Position numbers and translations under genes: made by a program. From Bifidobacterium breve (lineage in GTDB: Bacteria; Actinomycetota; Actinomycetes; Nanopelagicales; Nanopelagicaceae), in NCBI GenBank assembly GCA_945863115.1, contig CAMAYZ010000006.1:1-64000 (forward strand): a stretch of 64,000 nucleotides of DNA. The letters run 5' to 3'. Below, one piece after another: positions 45,101 to 53,123 of this stretch (position 1 is its first letter; each line of letters begins with the position of its first letter). A model generated the notes under the pieces. That model saw only the letters and a program-made list of their open reading frames with translations, made no database searches and was not told the origin of the DNA.

Positions 45101-46567
45101 TTAATCTAAATAATCGCGCAGAACTTGTGAACGCGATGGGTGACGTAGCTTCGACATCGTCTTAGATTCAATTTGGCGGATCCGCTCACGTGTAACGCTG
45201 TAAACCTTACCGATTTCATCCAGAGTCTTTGGTTGACCGTCGGTTAATCCAAAGCGCATCTTCACTACACCGGCTTCACGTTCAGACAAGGTGCCAAGAA
45301 CAGAGTGCAATTGTTCTTGAAGTAGCGTGAATGAAACTGCATCAGCAGGAACAATCGCTTCAGAGTCTTCAATCAAATCTCCGAATTCAGAATCGCCCTC
45401 TTCGCCAAGTGGAGTGTGAAGTGAGATTGGCTCGCGGCCATACTTCTGAACTTCGACAACTTTTTCCGGTGTCATATCTAATTCTTTAGCTAGCTCTTCT
45501 GGTGTCGGTTCGCGACCAAGATCTTGAAGCATCTGGCGTTGAACACGTGCAAGTTTGTTAATTACTTCAACCATGTGAACCGGAATACGAATTGTGCGGG
45601 CCTGGTCTGCCATCGCACGTGTAATTGCTTGGCGAATCCACCAGGTTGCGTAGGTCGAGAACTTGTAACCCTTTGTGTAGTCGAACTTCTCAACTGCGCG
45701 GATTAGACCAAGGTTTCCTTCTTGAATTAGATCCAAGAACAACATGCCACGGCCGGTGTAACGCTTTGCAAGTGAGACCACAAGACGAAGGTTTGCTTCG
45801 AGCAAGTGGTTCTTTGCGCGCTTTCCATCAAGGACCAACTGCTCGAGTTCGCGCTTGTATTTCTTATCAATCTTCTTCTCGTGCTTGATGATTTCTTCTG
45901 CAAACAGTCCGGCTTCTACGCGAAGGGAAAGGTCTACTTCCATTTCAGCATTTAGAAGTGGCACGCGACCGATGAGCTTTAAGTAGTCCTTAACTGGGTC
46001 AGCAGTAGCACCTGCAGTTAATACGGTTTGGACTGGTGCGTCATCTTCTTCAGAATCTTTGATTGTGAAAGCGTTCTCTTCGTTCTGTGATTCTTCCGCG
46101 ACATTTACTACACGGATTTCGTTCTCTTTTTCCTCTTCAATAATCTCTTTTACTTCTTCAACCAAAGTTTCAAGATCTTCTAACTCAACTTCTTCGAGTT
46201 CAACTTCTTCGCCATCGATCTTTGTAATGATTGGCTTGCCAGGTTTTCCTTCAACGACTGGCTTAACGCCTAGAGCTGCTAGTCGCTTTGCTTCTAGTTC
46301 GGCCTTGGTTGGAAATAATTTCTTACCAGAAGCAGCAGGTGCGGTTTTCTTAGCGCCCTTATTTGCTTCGGCTAATTTCATGGCCTCTAGTTCGGCTTTA
46401 GTCGGAAAGCGACGGGGCCCGGTTGACTTCTTAACAATCTTTTTTGGGGCAACTTTCTTCGCAGTCTTCTTAACAGCTGATTTTTTCGCAACAACTTTCT
46501 TGGTCGCGGCTTTCTTCACTGTCTTCTTACTACTAGCGCCATTTTTTTGCGCACGAATTCCAGCCAC
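45101..46567 (-). CDS. sigA: Principal RNA polymerase sigma factor (SigA/HrdB/RpoD)
   Basis: 488 residues. Regions 1.2-4.2 are all present: [52 protein letters not shown] split across region 2, [13 protein letters not shown] (2.4/3.0) and the C-terminal [19 protein letters not shown] with LRDYLD. Before region 1.2 lies an N-terminal part rich in Lys and Ala (1-50), a duplicated FPTKAELEA motif (54-62, 85-93) and an acidic stretch. Start is GTG with AAGGA 8 nt upstream. It recognises the housekeeping TANNNT -10 boxes described here. Confidence 0.94.
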   Translation of the reverse strand: MAGIRAQKNGASSKKTVKKAATKKVVAKKSAVKKTAKKVAPKKIVKKSTGPRRFPTKAELEAMKLAEANKGAKKTAPAASGKKLFPTKAELEAKRLAALGVKPVVEGKPGKPIITKIDGEEVELEEVELEDLETLVEEVKEIIEEEKENEIRVVNVAEESQNEENAFTIKDSEEDDAPVQTVLTAGATADPVKDYLKLIGRVPLLNAEMEVDLSLRVEAGLFAEEIIKHEKKIDKKYKRELEQLVLDGKRAKNHLLEANLRLVVSLAKRYTGRGMLFLDLIQEGNLGLIRAVEKFDYTKGYKFSTYATWWIRQAITRAMADQARTIRIPVHMVEVINKLARVQRQMLQDLGREPTPEELAKELDMTPEKVVEVQKYGREPISLHTPLGEEGDSEFGDLIEDSEAIVPADAVSFTLLQEQLHSVLGTLSEREAGVVKMRFGLTDGQPKTLDEIGKVYSVTRERIRQIESKTMSKLRHPSRSQVLRDYLD

Positions 46568-46624
46568 AATTCATCCTTTGGTTTGCCTGGCCTCTCTTCG
46601 GACCAGCGAAACTTGCTTAGCTAT

Positions 46625-46630
46625 ATTATA
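46625..46630 (-). promoter_or_regulatory. -10 element of the sigA promoter
   Basis: A perfect TATAAT on the minus strand lies about 60 nt before the GTG start, so the transcript has a leader; no good -35 is visible at 16-18 bp. Confidence 0.5.
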
Positions 46631-46690
46631 AATTGTCCACAGGCATTTATGCACATCGCAAAACGCTTACCTCTGGAAACTATTTCCTAG

Positions 46691-47800
46691 TTATTTGCTG
46701 GAATTGCCCTTTTGCCCAATTGCGAGCGCATCTCGGAGCACACTTCCCACTGCTTCGACCTCGATAAGGAAGCCGTCATGGCCAAATGGTGAGGAAATCG
46801 TCACTAACGGCAGGGCGGTCGGAGTCAATTCGACTATCTCTTCCTGCAAACGAGGCCAGAAGAGTCGATCTGAATCAATCGAAATTATTACTACTGGAAT
46901 CTTGATGGTCGAGAGCGCCTCGGCGACTCCCCCTCGATCTCGGCCAACATCGTGAGAATTCATGGCTTCGGTAAGGGCGATATAGGTATTGGCATCAAAA
47001 CGTTTAGCCAATTTATTGGCCTGGTGGTCTAAATACGATTCAACTGCATATCGACCGGTGTCATCGCCTTGAAGTTCGCGACCAAAGCGCACATCCATCT
47101 CGGTTTCGGTGCGATATGTCAGGTGAGCAATTCTTCGAGCGATTCCCATGCCTTCAGTCGGGCCCTGCTCTTGTTCGTAATAATCGCCATTGTTGAAATG
47201 TGGGTCAGATTTGATTGCTCGGATTTGAATCGATGCTGCTCCGATTTGATCGCCAGTAGCAACTGCTGAAGAACCGATTGTGCAGATTGCATTAACCCGA
47301 GTCGGATGAGAAATTGCCCATTCAAGTGCGCGCATTCCACCGAGTGATGGACCTACGGACAAGATGTAATGCGAAATTCCTAGTGCATCAGTCAAAGCTA
47401 ATTCAGCTGTAACCATGTCGCGAATTGTGACGGTTGGAAATCTAGAACCCCAACGTTTGCCATCCGGTGCAAGTGAAGATGGGCCAGTGCTTCCCTGGCA
47501 TCCGCCAATTACATTCGGGCAAATAACAAAGTATTTATCGGTATCAAGTGGAAGTCCTGGGCCAACCATCGAAGGCCACCAACCAGGAACATCCGACCAG
47601 CCAGTTAAAGCATGGTTTACTAAAATTGCATTATCGCCCGCTGCATTTAGCTTGCCCCAGCTTTGATAGGCGATTGTTGTGTCTAGAAGTTTTTCGCCAG
47701 ATTCAAGTTCAAGGTCTCCGATTTTTAGGAATTGCCGATCACCAGGGTCATGGCTTTCAAGCCAAGCCCCAGTGATATGACAATTACAGTCAGATGCCAT
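46691..47800 (-). CDS. metX: Homoserine O-acetyltransferase
   Basis: 369 residues of the alpha/beta-hydrolase acyltransferase family. The chain opens with the LAYQSWG-type strand (TTIAYQSWGKLN), NHALTGWSD, then the nucleophile in VGPSLGGMRALEWA, the Asp in SIDSDRLFWP and the His in FGHDGFL. It acetylates homoserine with acetyl-CoA for methionine synthesis by direct sulfhydrylation. It follows metY by 21 bp and shares its SAM riboswitch. Acetyl rather than succinyl specificity is presumed from the MetY partner. Confidence 0.93.
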   Translation of the reverse strand: MASDCNCHITGAWLESHDPGDRQFLKIGDLELESGEKLLDTTIAYQSWGKLNAAGDNAILVNHALTGWSDVPGWWPSMVGPGLPLDTDKYFVICPNVIGGCQGSTGPSSLAPDGKRWGSRFPTVTIRDMVTAELALTDALGISHYILSVGPSLGGMRALEWAISHPTRVNAICTIGSSAVATGDQIGAASIQIRAIKSDPHFNNGDYYEQEQGPTEGMGIARRIAHLTYRTETEMDVRFGRELQGDDTGRYAVESYLDHQANKLAKRFDANTYIALTEAMNSHDVGRDRGGVAEALSTIKIPVVIISIDSDRLFWPRLQEEIVELTPTALPLVTISSPFGHDGFLIEVEAVGSVLRDALAIGQKGNSSK

Positions 47801-47821
47801 GAGTTTAGTTTCGCAGATTAA

Positions 47822-49141
47822 TTATTTAGCTGCGGCGAAACCATCGGTGATATCAGCTTTAATATCTTCGATGTTTTCAATGCCAACAGATAAGCGAATT
47901 AATCCTGGTGTTACACCGGCGGTCAATTGTTCTGCTGGTGATAATTGTGAGTGAGTAGTTGAAGCCGGGTGGATGACGAGTGAGCGAACATCACCAATGT
48001 TGGCAACATGTGAGTGCAACTTAAGTGCTTCGACAAACTTCTTTCCGGATTCGATTCCACCCTTGATTTCAAAGGATAGAACTGAGCCAGAACCCGTTGG
48101 CGCATACTTTGTAGCCAACTTGTTCCAAGGTGAAGATGGTAGAGATGCGTAGTTAACCTTTTCAACTTGTGGCTGCTTCTCAAGCCAGGCTGCAAGGGTC
48201 TTTGCATTTGAAACATGGCGTTCCATACGCAGTGAAAGTGTTTCAAGTCCTTGCGCCAATAACCAGGCGTTAAATGGGCTTACAGCAGCGCCCATATCGC
48301 GAAGCAGGGTCAAGCGAATCTTGAAGATGTAAGAAAGGTTGGCACCAAATGCTGATCCCACGCCAAGTGCTTGTGCGTAAACCAGGCCGTTATAACTTGG
48401 GTCTGGTTGGTTAAATCCTGGGAAGCGATCTTTGTGTTGGGCATAATCAAACTTGCCTGAATCAACAATCGCGCCGACAACTGAGTTTCCGTGACCAGCC
48501 AGGAATTTGGTTGCTGAGTGAACTACAACATCTGCGCCAAAATCAATCGGGCGAATTAAATATGGTGTTGCAACCGTGTTATCAACAATTAGCGGCACGC
48601 CATTTTTGTGGGCGATATTTGCAACTGTTTCGATATCTAGAACATCATTCTTTGGGTTAGCAATTGTCTCACCGAAGAAGGCCTTGGTATTTGGCTTTAC
48701 TGCCGCTTGCCATGAAGCTGGATCATCTGGGTTTTCAACGAAGGTTACTTCGATGCCAAACTTTGGAAGTGTGTAATGGAACAAGTTGTAAGTTCCGCCG
48801 TAAAGACTTGGTGAAGAAACAATGTGATCGCCAGCTTCAGCAACATTTAATACTGCATAAGTAGTTGCGGCTGAACCTGATGCAACTAGAAGTGCGGCAA
48901 CGCCACCTTCAAGTGAAGCGATTCGTTGTTCAACTGCATCTTGAGTTGGGTTCATGATGCGGGTGTAGATATTTCCAAGTTCAGCTAGACCAAATAGATC
49001 TGCTGCATGCTTGGTATCGCGGAATTGGTATGCAGTTGTTTGATAAATCGGAAGTGCACGCGCGCCAGTTGTTGGATCAGGAACTTGACCGGCATGGACT
49101 TGGCGAGTTTCAAATGAAGCTTTATCTAATGAAAATGACAT
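47822..49141 (-). CDS. metY: O-acetylhomoserine sulfhydrylase (PLP-dependent)
   Basis: 439 residues of the Cys/Met metabolism PLP family. Landmarks are FETRQVHAGQVPDPTTGAR, ALPIYQTTAYQF, GNIYTRIMNPTQDA, the phosphate-binding SGSAATTYA and the PLP lysine in VHSATKFLAGHGNSVVG near residue 205. It joins O-acetylhomoserine and sulfide to give homocysteine. ATG at 49139-49141 is chosen because GGGAGG lies 7 nt upstream; the longer frame would start inside the riboswitch leader. It is the first gene after a SAM-IV riboswitch. Confidence 0.94.
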   Translation of the reverse strand: MSFSLDKASFETRQVHAGQVPDPTTGARALPIYQTTAYQFRDTKHAADLFGLAELGNIYTRIMNPTQDAVEQRIASLEGGVAALLVASGSAATTYAVLNVAEAGDHIVSSPSLYGGTYNLFHYTLPKFGIEVTFVENPDDPASWQAAVKPNTKAFFGETIANPKNDVLDIETVANIAHKNGVPLIVDNTVATPYLIRPIDFGADVVVHSATKFLAGHGNSVVGAIVDSGKFDYAQHKDRFPGFNQPDPSYNGLVYAQALGVGSAFGANLSYIFKIRLTLLRDMGAAVSPFNAWLLAQGLETLSLRMERHVSNAKTLAAWLEKQPQVEKVNYASLPSSPWNKLATKYAPTGSGSVLSFEIKGGIESGKKFVEALKLHSHVANIGDVRSLVIHPASTTHSQLSPAEQLTAGVTPGLIRLSVGIENIEDIKADITDGFAAAK

Positions 49142-49212
49142 TACAGACCTCCCAGGAATTAAGGGGGTAACGTTTTTTATGCGATACCCACGCTTGCCAA
49201 TTGCAATTTGCA

Positions 49213-49303
49213 ACTGACCTGGTCTTCACCCGGAGCACCCCACCGTGGTGGAGGGTTGCCGTCCAGTAAGCCGGGGCTAAAACCTGGAACTCGTGACCTG
49301 GGA
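49213..49303 (-). ncRNA. SAM-IV riboswitch
   Basis: The metY leader (minus strand) contains the SAM-IV blocks in order: GGTCACGAGTTCCAG, AGCCCCGGCTTACTGGACGG, CAACCCTCC, an ACC/GGT-capped hairpin, GGGGTGCTCCGGGTGA and AGACCAGGTC. The ends pair (CAGGTC-type P1 against GACC). This class occurs mainly in actinobacteria before methionine genes and shuts expression when S-adenosylmethionine is plentiful. The mechanism here is not evident: no clear terminator follows, so translational control is plausible. Confidence 0.9.
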
Positions 49304-49305
49304 AA

Positions 49306-49334
49306 AGTGTAAATAACTAAATGCGAGATGTCTA
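49306..49334 (-). promoter_or_regulatory. Promoter of the metY-metX riboswitch operon
   Basis: TAGACA (-35, 49329-49334) and TACACT (-10, 49306-49311) are 17 bp apart on the minus strand. The transcript would begin a few bases later, right at the 5' end of the riboswitch. Confidence 0.68.
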
Positions 49335-49377
49335 ATTGCTAAAGGCTTGCACTTACTTAATTAAGGCTTTATTGAAG

Positions 49378-51090
49378 CTAATTGTGTTCGCGCCAGGATG
49401 AGGTAATTGGCAATCTGCGATCTTTGCCAAAGGCCCGCTTAGAAATCTTGGTGCCCGGTGGATACTGGCGACGCTTGTATTCCGCGGCATCGACCATTCG
49501 AATAATTTTGGTTGCCAGTTCTAAATCAAAGCCGGCAGCCAAGACACCAGCTAGCCCTAGATCTTCATCGATGTAAATGTTGAGGATTTGATCAAGCTTT
49601 AAATAATCTGGCAATGAGTCTGTGTCCTTCTGGCCCGGGCGAAGTTCCGCACTTGGCTCCTTAGAAATTGAGTTAACTGGAATTGGTGGCGTGTAACCAT
49701 TCTTCGTGGCCTGATCATTTCGCCATTTTGCCAGCGCCCAAACTTCGGATTTAAATAAATCTTTAATTGGGGCATATCCCCCGACGGCATCGCCATACAA
49801 AGTTGAATACCCAACCGCGAGCTCTGATTTATTTCCAGTAGCCAGAACCAGATGACCTTCTTGATTTGAAAGTCCCATCAAGGTGGTTCCACGAACTCGG
49901 GCCTGAACATTCTCTTCGGCCAGCCCGGTTAATCCAAGTTGAGATAAGAAGGTTGAAACCATTGGTTCGATTTCGATAACTCGATAATTGAGTCCGATGT
50001 TCTTTGCTAATTCGGCTGCATCGGTAAGTGAGTGGTCAGATGAATATCTGCTTGGAAGACCAACTCCAAAAACTCGATCGGCTCCGATTGCATCTGCTGC
50101 GATTGCAGCAACGATTGCAGAATCGATTCCGCCAGATAGCCCAAGAATTACACTCTTAAAATTATTCTTCTCAACATAGTCACGAAGCCCAATAACTAAA
50201 GCCTGCCAAGTCTGAGAGAGGCCGCTCATTGGATGGGCAATTCCGTGAGTTATCTTCTCGTAAGGAGCAAGCGGGTCAGCTGAAATAATTACATCCGGGG
50301 TTGAAGTCCCAAGGCGCACATCCAAATCAACAACCATTAGCCCATCGAAAAATTGTGGTGCCCGGGCCACGATGTCGCCATTTGCTGTCGCGACAATGCT
50401 GTCACCGTCAAAGACCAAATCATCTTGGGCCCCGGTCATATTTACATATGCAAGTGGTGCACCAATATCTTTTGCCCGTTTTCTAACCAGCGATTGTCGA
50501 ACATCTTCTTTGGCGCGTTCATAGGGACTGCCATTTGGGACAAGAACTAATCCAGGTGTTCGGGCTTTCAATTCTGCGACTGGTCCATCATCGACCCAGA
50601 TGTCTTCGCAGATTGCGATTCCAATATCGACCCCATGAAAGCGAACTACTAAAGATCGGTCACCCGCAACGAAGTTACGGAATTCATCGAAGACGCCATA
50701 GTTTGGAAGGTGGTGTTTTATATAAGTGGCGACGACTTCACCACGGTAAACCAGGGCTACTGCGTTTTGTGGTTTCTGTTCAGCGCTGCCATCTAGATAT
50801 CCAATGACTGTAAGAATTTCGCCAAAACCTTGATCTGCTAACCGGTCGGCCACTTCTAAAACTGCGGCTTTGCTTGCAACTCTAAATGTCTGGCGAAGCG
50901 CTAAATCTTCGACTGGATAACCAGTTATAACCATTTCTGGAAAGAGCAAAACATGGGCTCCGGCCGCACTTGCCTTAGCTGCGTATTCCAAAATCAAATC
51001 GCTGTTGCCAGTTAGATCACCGAGGGTTGGGTTGATTTGGGCAAGGGCAATTCGCAGTTGTCCGATAGCAAGACCGCCGTTATTTCCCAT
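49378..51090 (-). CDS. nadE: Glutamine-dependent NAD+ synthetase
   Basis: 570 residues in two domains. The N-terminal nitrilase-like glutaminase (about 10-270) has the catalytic Glu in LLFPEMVITGYP, the Lys in IKHHLPNYGVFDE and the Cys in GIAICEDIWVDDG. The C-terminal synthetase has the PP-loop SVILGLSGGIDSAIVAAIA near residue 315 and LATGNKSELAVGYSTLYGD. It amidates nicotinic acid adenine dinucleotide with glutamine nitrogen. A single-gene unit convergent with nothing; panB diverges from it. Confidence 0.94.
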   Translation of the reverse strand: MGNNGGLAIGQLRIALAQINPTLGDLTGNSDLILEYAAKASAAGAHVLLFPEMVITGYPVEDLALRQTFRVASKAAVLEVADRLADQGFGEILTVIGYLDGSAEQKPQNAVALVYRGEVVATYIKHHLPNYGVFDEFRNFVAGDRSLVVRFHGVDIGIAICEDIWVDDGPVAELKARTPGLVLVPNGSPYERAKEDVRQSLVRKRAKDIGAPLAYVNMTGAQDDLVFDGDSIVATANGDIVARAPQFFDGLMVVDLDVRLGTSTPDVIISADPLAPYEKITHGIAHPMSGLSQTWQALVIGLRDYVEKNNFKSVILGLSGGIDSAIVAAIAADAIGADRVFGVGLPSRYSSDHSLTDAAELAKNIGLNYRVIEIEPMVSTFLSQLGLTGLAEENVQARVRGTTLMGLSNQEGHLVLATGNKSELAVGYSTLYGDAVGGYAPIKDLFKSEVWALAKWRNDQATKNGYTPPIPVNSISKEPSAELRPGQKDTDSLPDYLKLDQILNIYIDEDLGLAGVLAAGFDLELATKIIRMVDAAEYKRRQYPPGTKISKRAFGKDRRLPITSSWREHN

Positions 51091-51199
51091 GTGACTAGCC
51101 TACCTGCACACCTATTGGTTACACTTTCCGTTAGTTCAACCACCGACCAGGGACCGAAATTCGGCTTTGAGTTCGTGACATTGAATTTAGGAGCCTTAC

Positions 51200-52003
51200 A
51201 TGTCTCTCAATAATCGGATCACGATTTCAGATCTTGCTGCCATGAAAAAGCGTGGCGAGAAGTGGGCGATGCTCACCTCTTATGAGCAGATGACTGCCGA
51301 GATTTTCGACGAAGCCCAAATCCCAGTTCTCTTAGTTGGCGATTCCGCAGGCAACAATTTCTTCGGACACGAGAACACAATCCCGGTAACCGTTGATGAG
51401 CTAATCCCATTAGCCAGGGCTGTTGTTAATTCAACTTCTCGCGCAATGGTGGTTGCTGACTTTCCATTTGGATCATATGAATCCGGCCCGGATGCCGCTC
51501 TTGCAACAGGTATTAGATTCTTTAAAGAGGCAAAAGCGCACGCAGTTAAATTAGAGGGTGGCAAGCGAGTTGTTCCGCAGATAAAGAAACTAATCGAATC
51601 TGGAATTCCGGTAATGGGCCATCTCGGACTCACCCCGCAATCAGTTCATGCTCTAGGTGGTTTTAAAGTGCAGGGCCGCGGCGATGATGCAGCTCGCATT
51701 TTGGATGATGCCAAAGCCCTTGAAGCGGCTGGAGTTTTCGCACTAGTTCTCGAGTTGGTGCCAGAAGAATTAGCGGAATTGATTACGAAAGAGCTTTCGA
51801 TTCCGGTTATTGGTATTGGCGCCGGTGCCAAATGCGATGCCCAAGTATTGGTGTGGACTGACTTGATGGGAATAACTAAAAACGCACCGAAGTTGGCTAA
51901 GGCCTACCGAAATCTGCGAATTGAGATGCTAAATGCGGCAAAAGAGTATGCAAATGATGTTTCTTCGGGCCAATTTCCTGGTCCAGAACAAACTTTTCAC
52001 TAA
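51200..52003 (+). CDS. panB: 3-methyl-2-oxobutanoate hydroxymethyltransferase
   Basis: 267 residues of the PanB TIM barrel. Signature parts are WAMLTSYEQMTAEIFDEAQI, LLVGDSAGNNFFGHENT (metal Asp), VKLEGGKR, GHLGLTPQSVHALGGFKVQGR and IGIGAGAKCDAQVLVW. It makes ketopantoate in pantothenate synthesis. AGGAG lies 6 nt before the ATG. A TACACT box at 51122-51127 may be its -10, giving a leader of about 65 nt. panC and panD are not adjacent. Confidence 0.94.
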   Translation: MSLNNRITISDLAAMKKRGEKWAMLTSYEQMTAEIFDEAQIPVLLVGDSAGNNFFGHENTIPVTVDELIPLARAVVNSTSRAMVVADFPFGSYESGPDAALATGIRFFKEAKAHAVKLEGGKRVVPQIKKLIESGIPVMGHLGLTPQSVHALGGFKVQGRGDDAARILDDAKALEAAGVFALVLELVPEELAELITKELSIPVIGIGAGAKCDAQVLVWTDLMGITKNAPKLAKAYRNLRIEMLNAAKEYANDVSSGQFPGPEQTFH

Positions 52004-52168
52004 ATTTGTAGAAAATATTTGTCGAAATACATAAAAAAATAAAAAAATATTGTTGCGACACGCAGGTAAAAAATCACTCAAAATAGTGGAAAGTTTTTGC
52101 ATTTAATGACACGCTTATCCATGAACAGGTTCGGTGACGGATCGAACTATTCTGATTAGGAGATGTAA

Positions 52169-52513
52169 ATGGCCGCAGCTAAGAAATCTGCACCAAAGAA
52201 GCGTCGCAAGAAGGCAGCTGCTCCTGCAGCACCAAAGAAGCGTCGCAAGAAGGCAGCTGCTAAAACAGCAGCACCAAAGAAGCGTCGCAAGAAGGCAGCA
52301 GCTAAGAAGGCTGCTCCAAAGCGTCGCAAGAAGGCAGCAGCTAAGAAGGCTGCTCCAAAGCGTCGCAAGAAGGCAGCAGCTAAGAAGGCTGCTCCAAAGA
52401 AGCGTCGCAAGAAGGCAGCAGCTAAGAAAGCTGCTCCAAAGCGTCGCAAGAAGGCTGCTTCAAAAGCAGCTGCTCCAAAGAAGCGTCGTCGTAAGAAGGC
52501 TGCTGCAAAGTAG
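52169..52513 (+). CDS. Histone H1-like Lys/Ala/Arg repeat protein
   Basis: 114 residues built almost only of Lys, Ala, Arg and Pro in about eight repeats of the type AAPKKRRKKAAAK. It resembles the C-terminal tails of actinobacterial HU (HupB) and eukaryotic H1, but there is no HU domain before it and the frame is complete: AGGAG lies 6 nt before the ATG, and a strong terminator follows the stop. It is likely a nucleoid- or RNA-binding polycation. The 165-bp region upstream is very A/T-rich and I see no firm promoter. An antisense frame through the repeats is an artefact of the repeated codons. Confidence 0.85.
   Translation: MAAAKKSAPKKRRKKAAAPAAPKKRRKKAAAKTAAPKKRRKKAAAKKAAPKRRKKAAAKKAAPKRRKKAAAKKAAPKKRRKKAAAKKAAPKRRKKAASKAAAPKKRRRKKAAAK
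52190..52505 (+). repeat. Tandem coding repeats in the histone-like gene
   Basis: The block CCAAAGAAGCGTCGCAAGAA, or its variant lacking one AAG, recurs about eight times at intervals of roughly 36-45 bp, separated by GCAGCAGCTAAGAAGGCTG-type spacers. Near-identical copies suggest recent expansion or recombination, and copy number may vary between strains. Confidence 0.8.
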
Positions 52514-52522
52514 TTTTTCTCG

Positions 52523-52556
52523 AAAAAGCCCCGCAGTGAAAACTGCGGGGCTTTTT
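52523..52556. terminator. Strong bidirectional terminator
   Basis: A 15-bp perfect stem (AAAAAGCCCCGCAGT, 52523-52537; ACTGCGGGGCTTTTT, 52542-52556) closes a GAAA tetraloop, with A- and T-runs on both sides. It ends both the histone-like gene and the convergent MarR gene. Confidence 0.93.
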
Positions 52557-52572
52557 CATTTACAAAAACAAT

Positions 52573-53049
52573 TTACAAATCGTCTCGAAATTCATCTCGC
52601 AACTTCGTTGTAACGCGATCAAAGATTTTGGTTAACTCTTCTTGATCCTTCGCAGTTAAATTATTTACGAATCTATTTCGCACACTGTCCACATGATCTG
52701 GCGCGGCTTTCACAATCGCTCGCCAACCCTTATCGGTCATGACGGCAAAAGATCCACGTTTATCTTCGGAGCAAACTTCGCGGCGAACCCAGCCGGCTTT
52801 TTCCATAACTTTCATCCGGTGGGACAACCGGCTCTTTGACAGCATCGCGATCTCAGCCAGCTCTGTCATCCGCATCCGACGTTCTGGTGCATCCGAAAGT
52901 TGGGCCAAAACTTCGTAGTCGGCCATTGATAAATCGTGGCCATCTAAGTCGGAATCAAGAGCCTCAAGTAGGCGGCGCGAAGCAATAATGTAAGAGCGCC
53001 AAGCTTTCATTTCACGCGGGTTTAACCACTTTGGCTCATTGGCTGACAT
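52573..53049 (-). CDS. MarR family transcriptional regulator
   Basis: 158 residues with a winged helix: SMADYEVLAQLSDAPERRMRMTELAEIAMLSKSRLSHRMKV in the recognition region, then the wing VRREVCSEDKRGSFAVMTDKGW. The family senses small phenolic or oxidative ligands and usually represses a divergent neighbour. Here the divergent gene is an M13 peptidase; control of it is possible but no clear operator palindrome is visible in the 74-bp gap. A TAAACT box lies 6 nt before the ATG. Confidence 0.9.
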   Translation of the reverse strand: MSANEPKWLNPREMKAWRSYIIASRRLLEALDSDLDGHDLSMADYEVLAQLSDAPERRMRMTELAEIAMLSKSRLSHRMKVMEKAGWVRREVCSEDKRGSFAVMTDKGWRAIVKAAPDHVDSVRNRFVNNLTAKDQEELTKIFDRVTTKLRDEFRDDL

Positions 53050-53055
53050 AAATTA

Positions 53056-53061
53056 AGTTTA
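53056..53061 (-). promoter_or_regulatory. -10 element of a leaderless marR transcript
   Basis: TAAACT on the minus strand ends 6 nt before the ATG of the MarR gene. Confidence 0.5.
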
Positions 53062-53110
53062 GGTTAAAAGCCAAGTAGTTGAAAGTTGAATCACTTATTT
53101 ATGGTTGTAA

Positions 53111-53116
53111 TAGGCT
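53111..53116 (+). promoter_or_regulatory. -10 element of a leaderless M13 peptidase transcript
   Basis: TAGGCT ends 7 nt before the ATG at 53124, which favours that start over an upstream in-frame ATG. Confidence 0.5.
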
Positions 53117-53123
53117 CCTGCCC

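Noticed and set aside
46059-46631. Ser/Thr/Phe-rich open frame opposite the sigma factor N-terminus
   Set aside because: Mirror of Lys-, Ala- and Glu-rich codons of the sigma factor; low-complexity product with no start signals.
52156-52449. Long antisense open frame rich in Arg, Phe and Ala across the histone-like gene
   Set aside because: It arises from the codon repeats of the Lys/Ala gene on the other strand; it has no ribosome binding site and no relatives I recognise.
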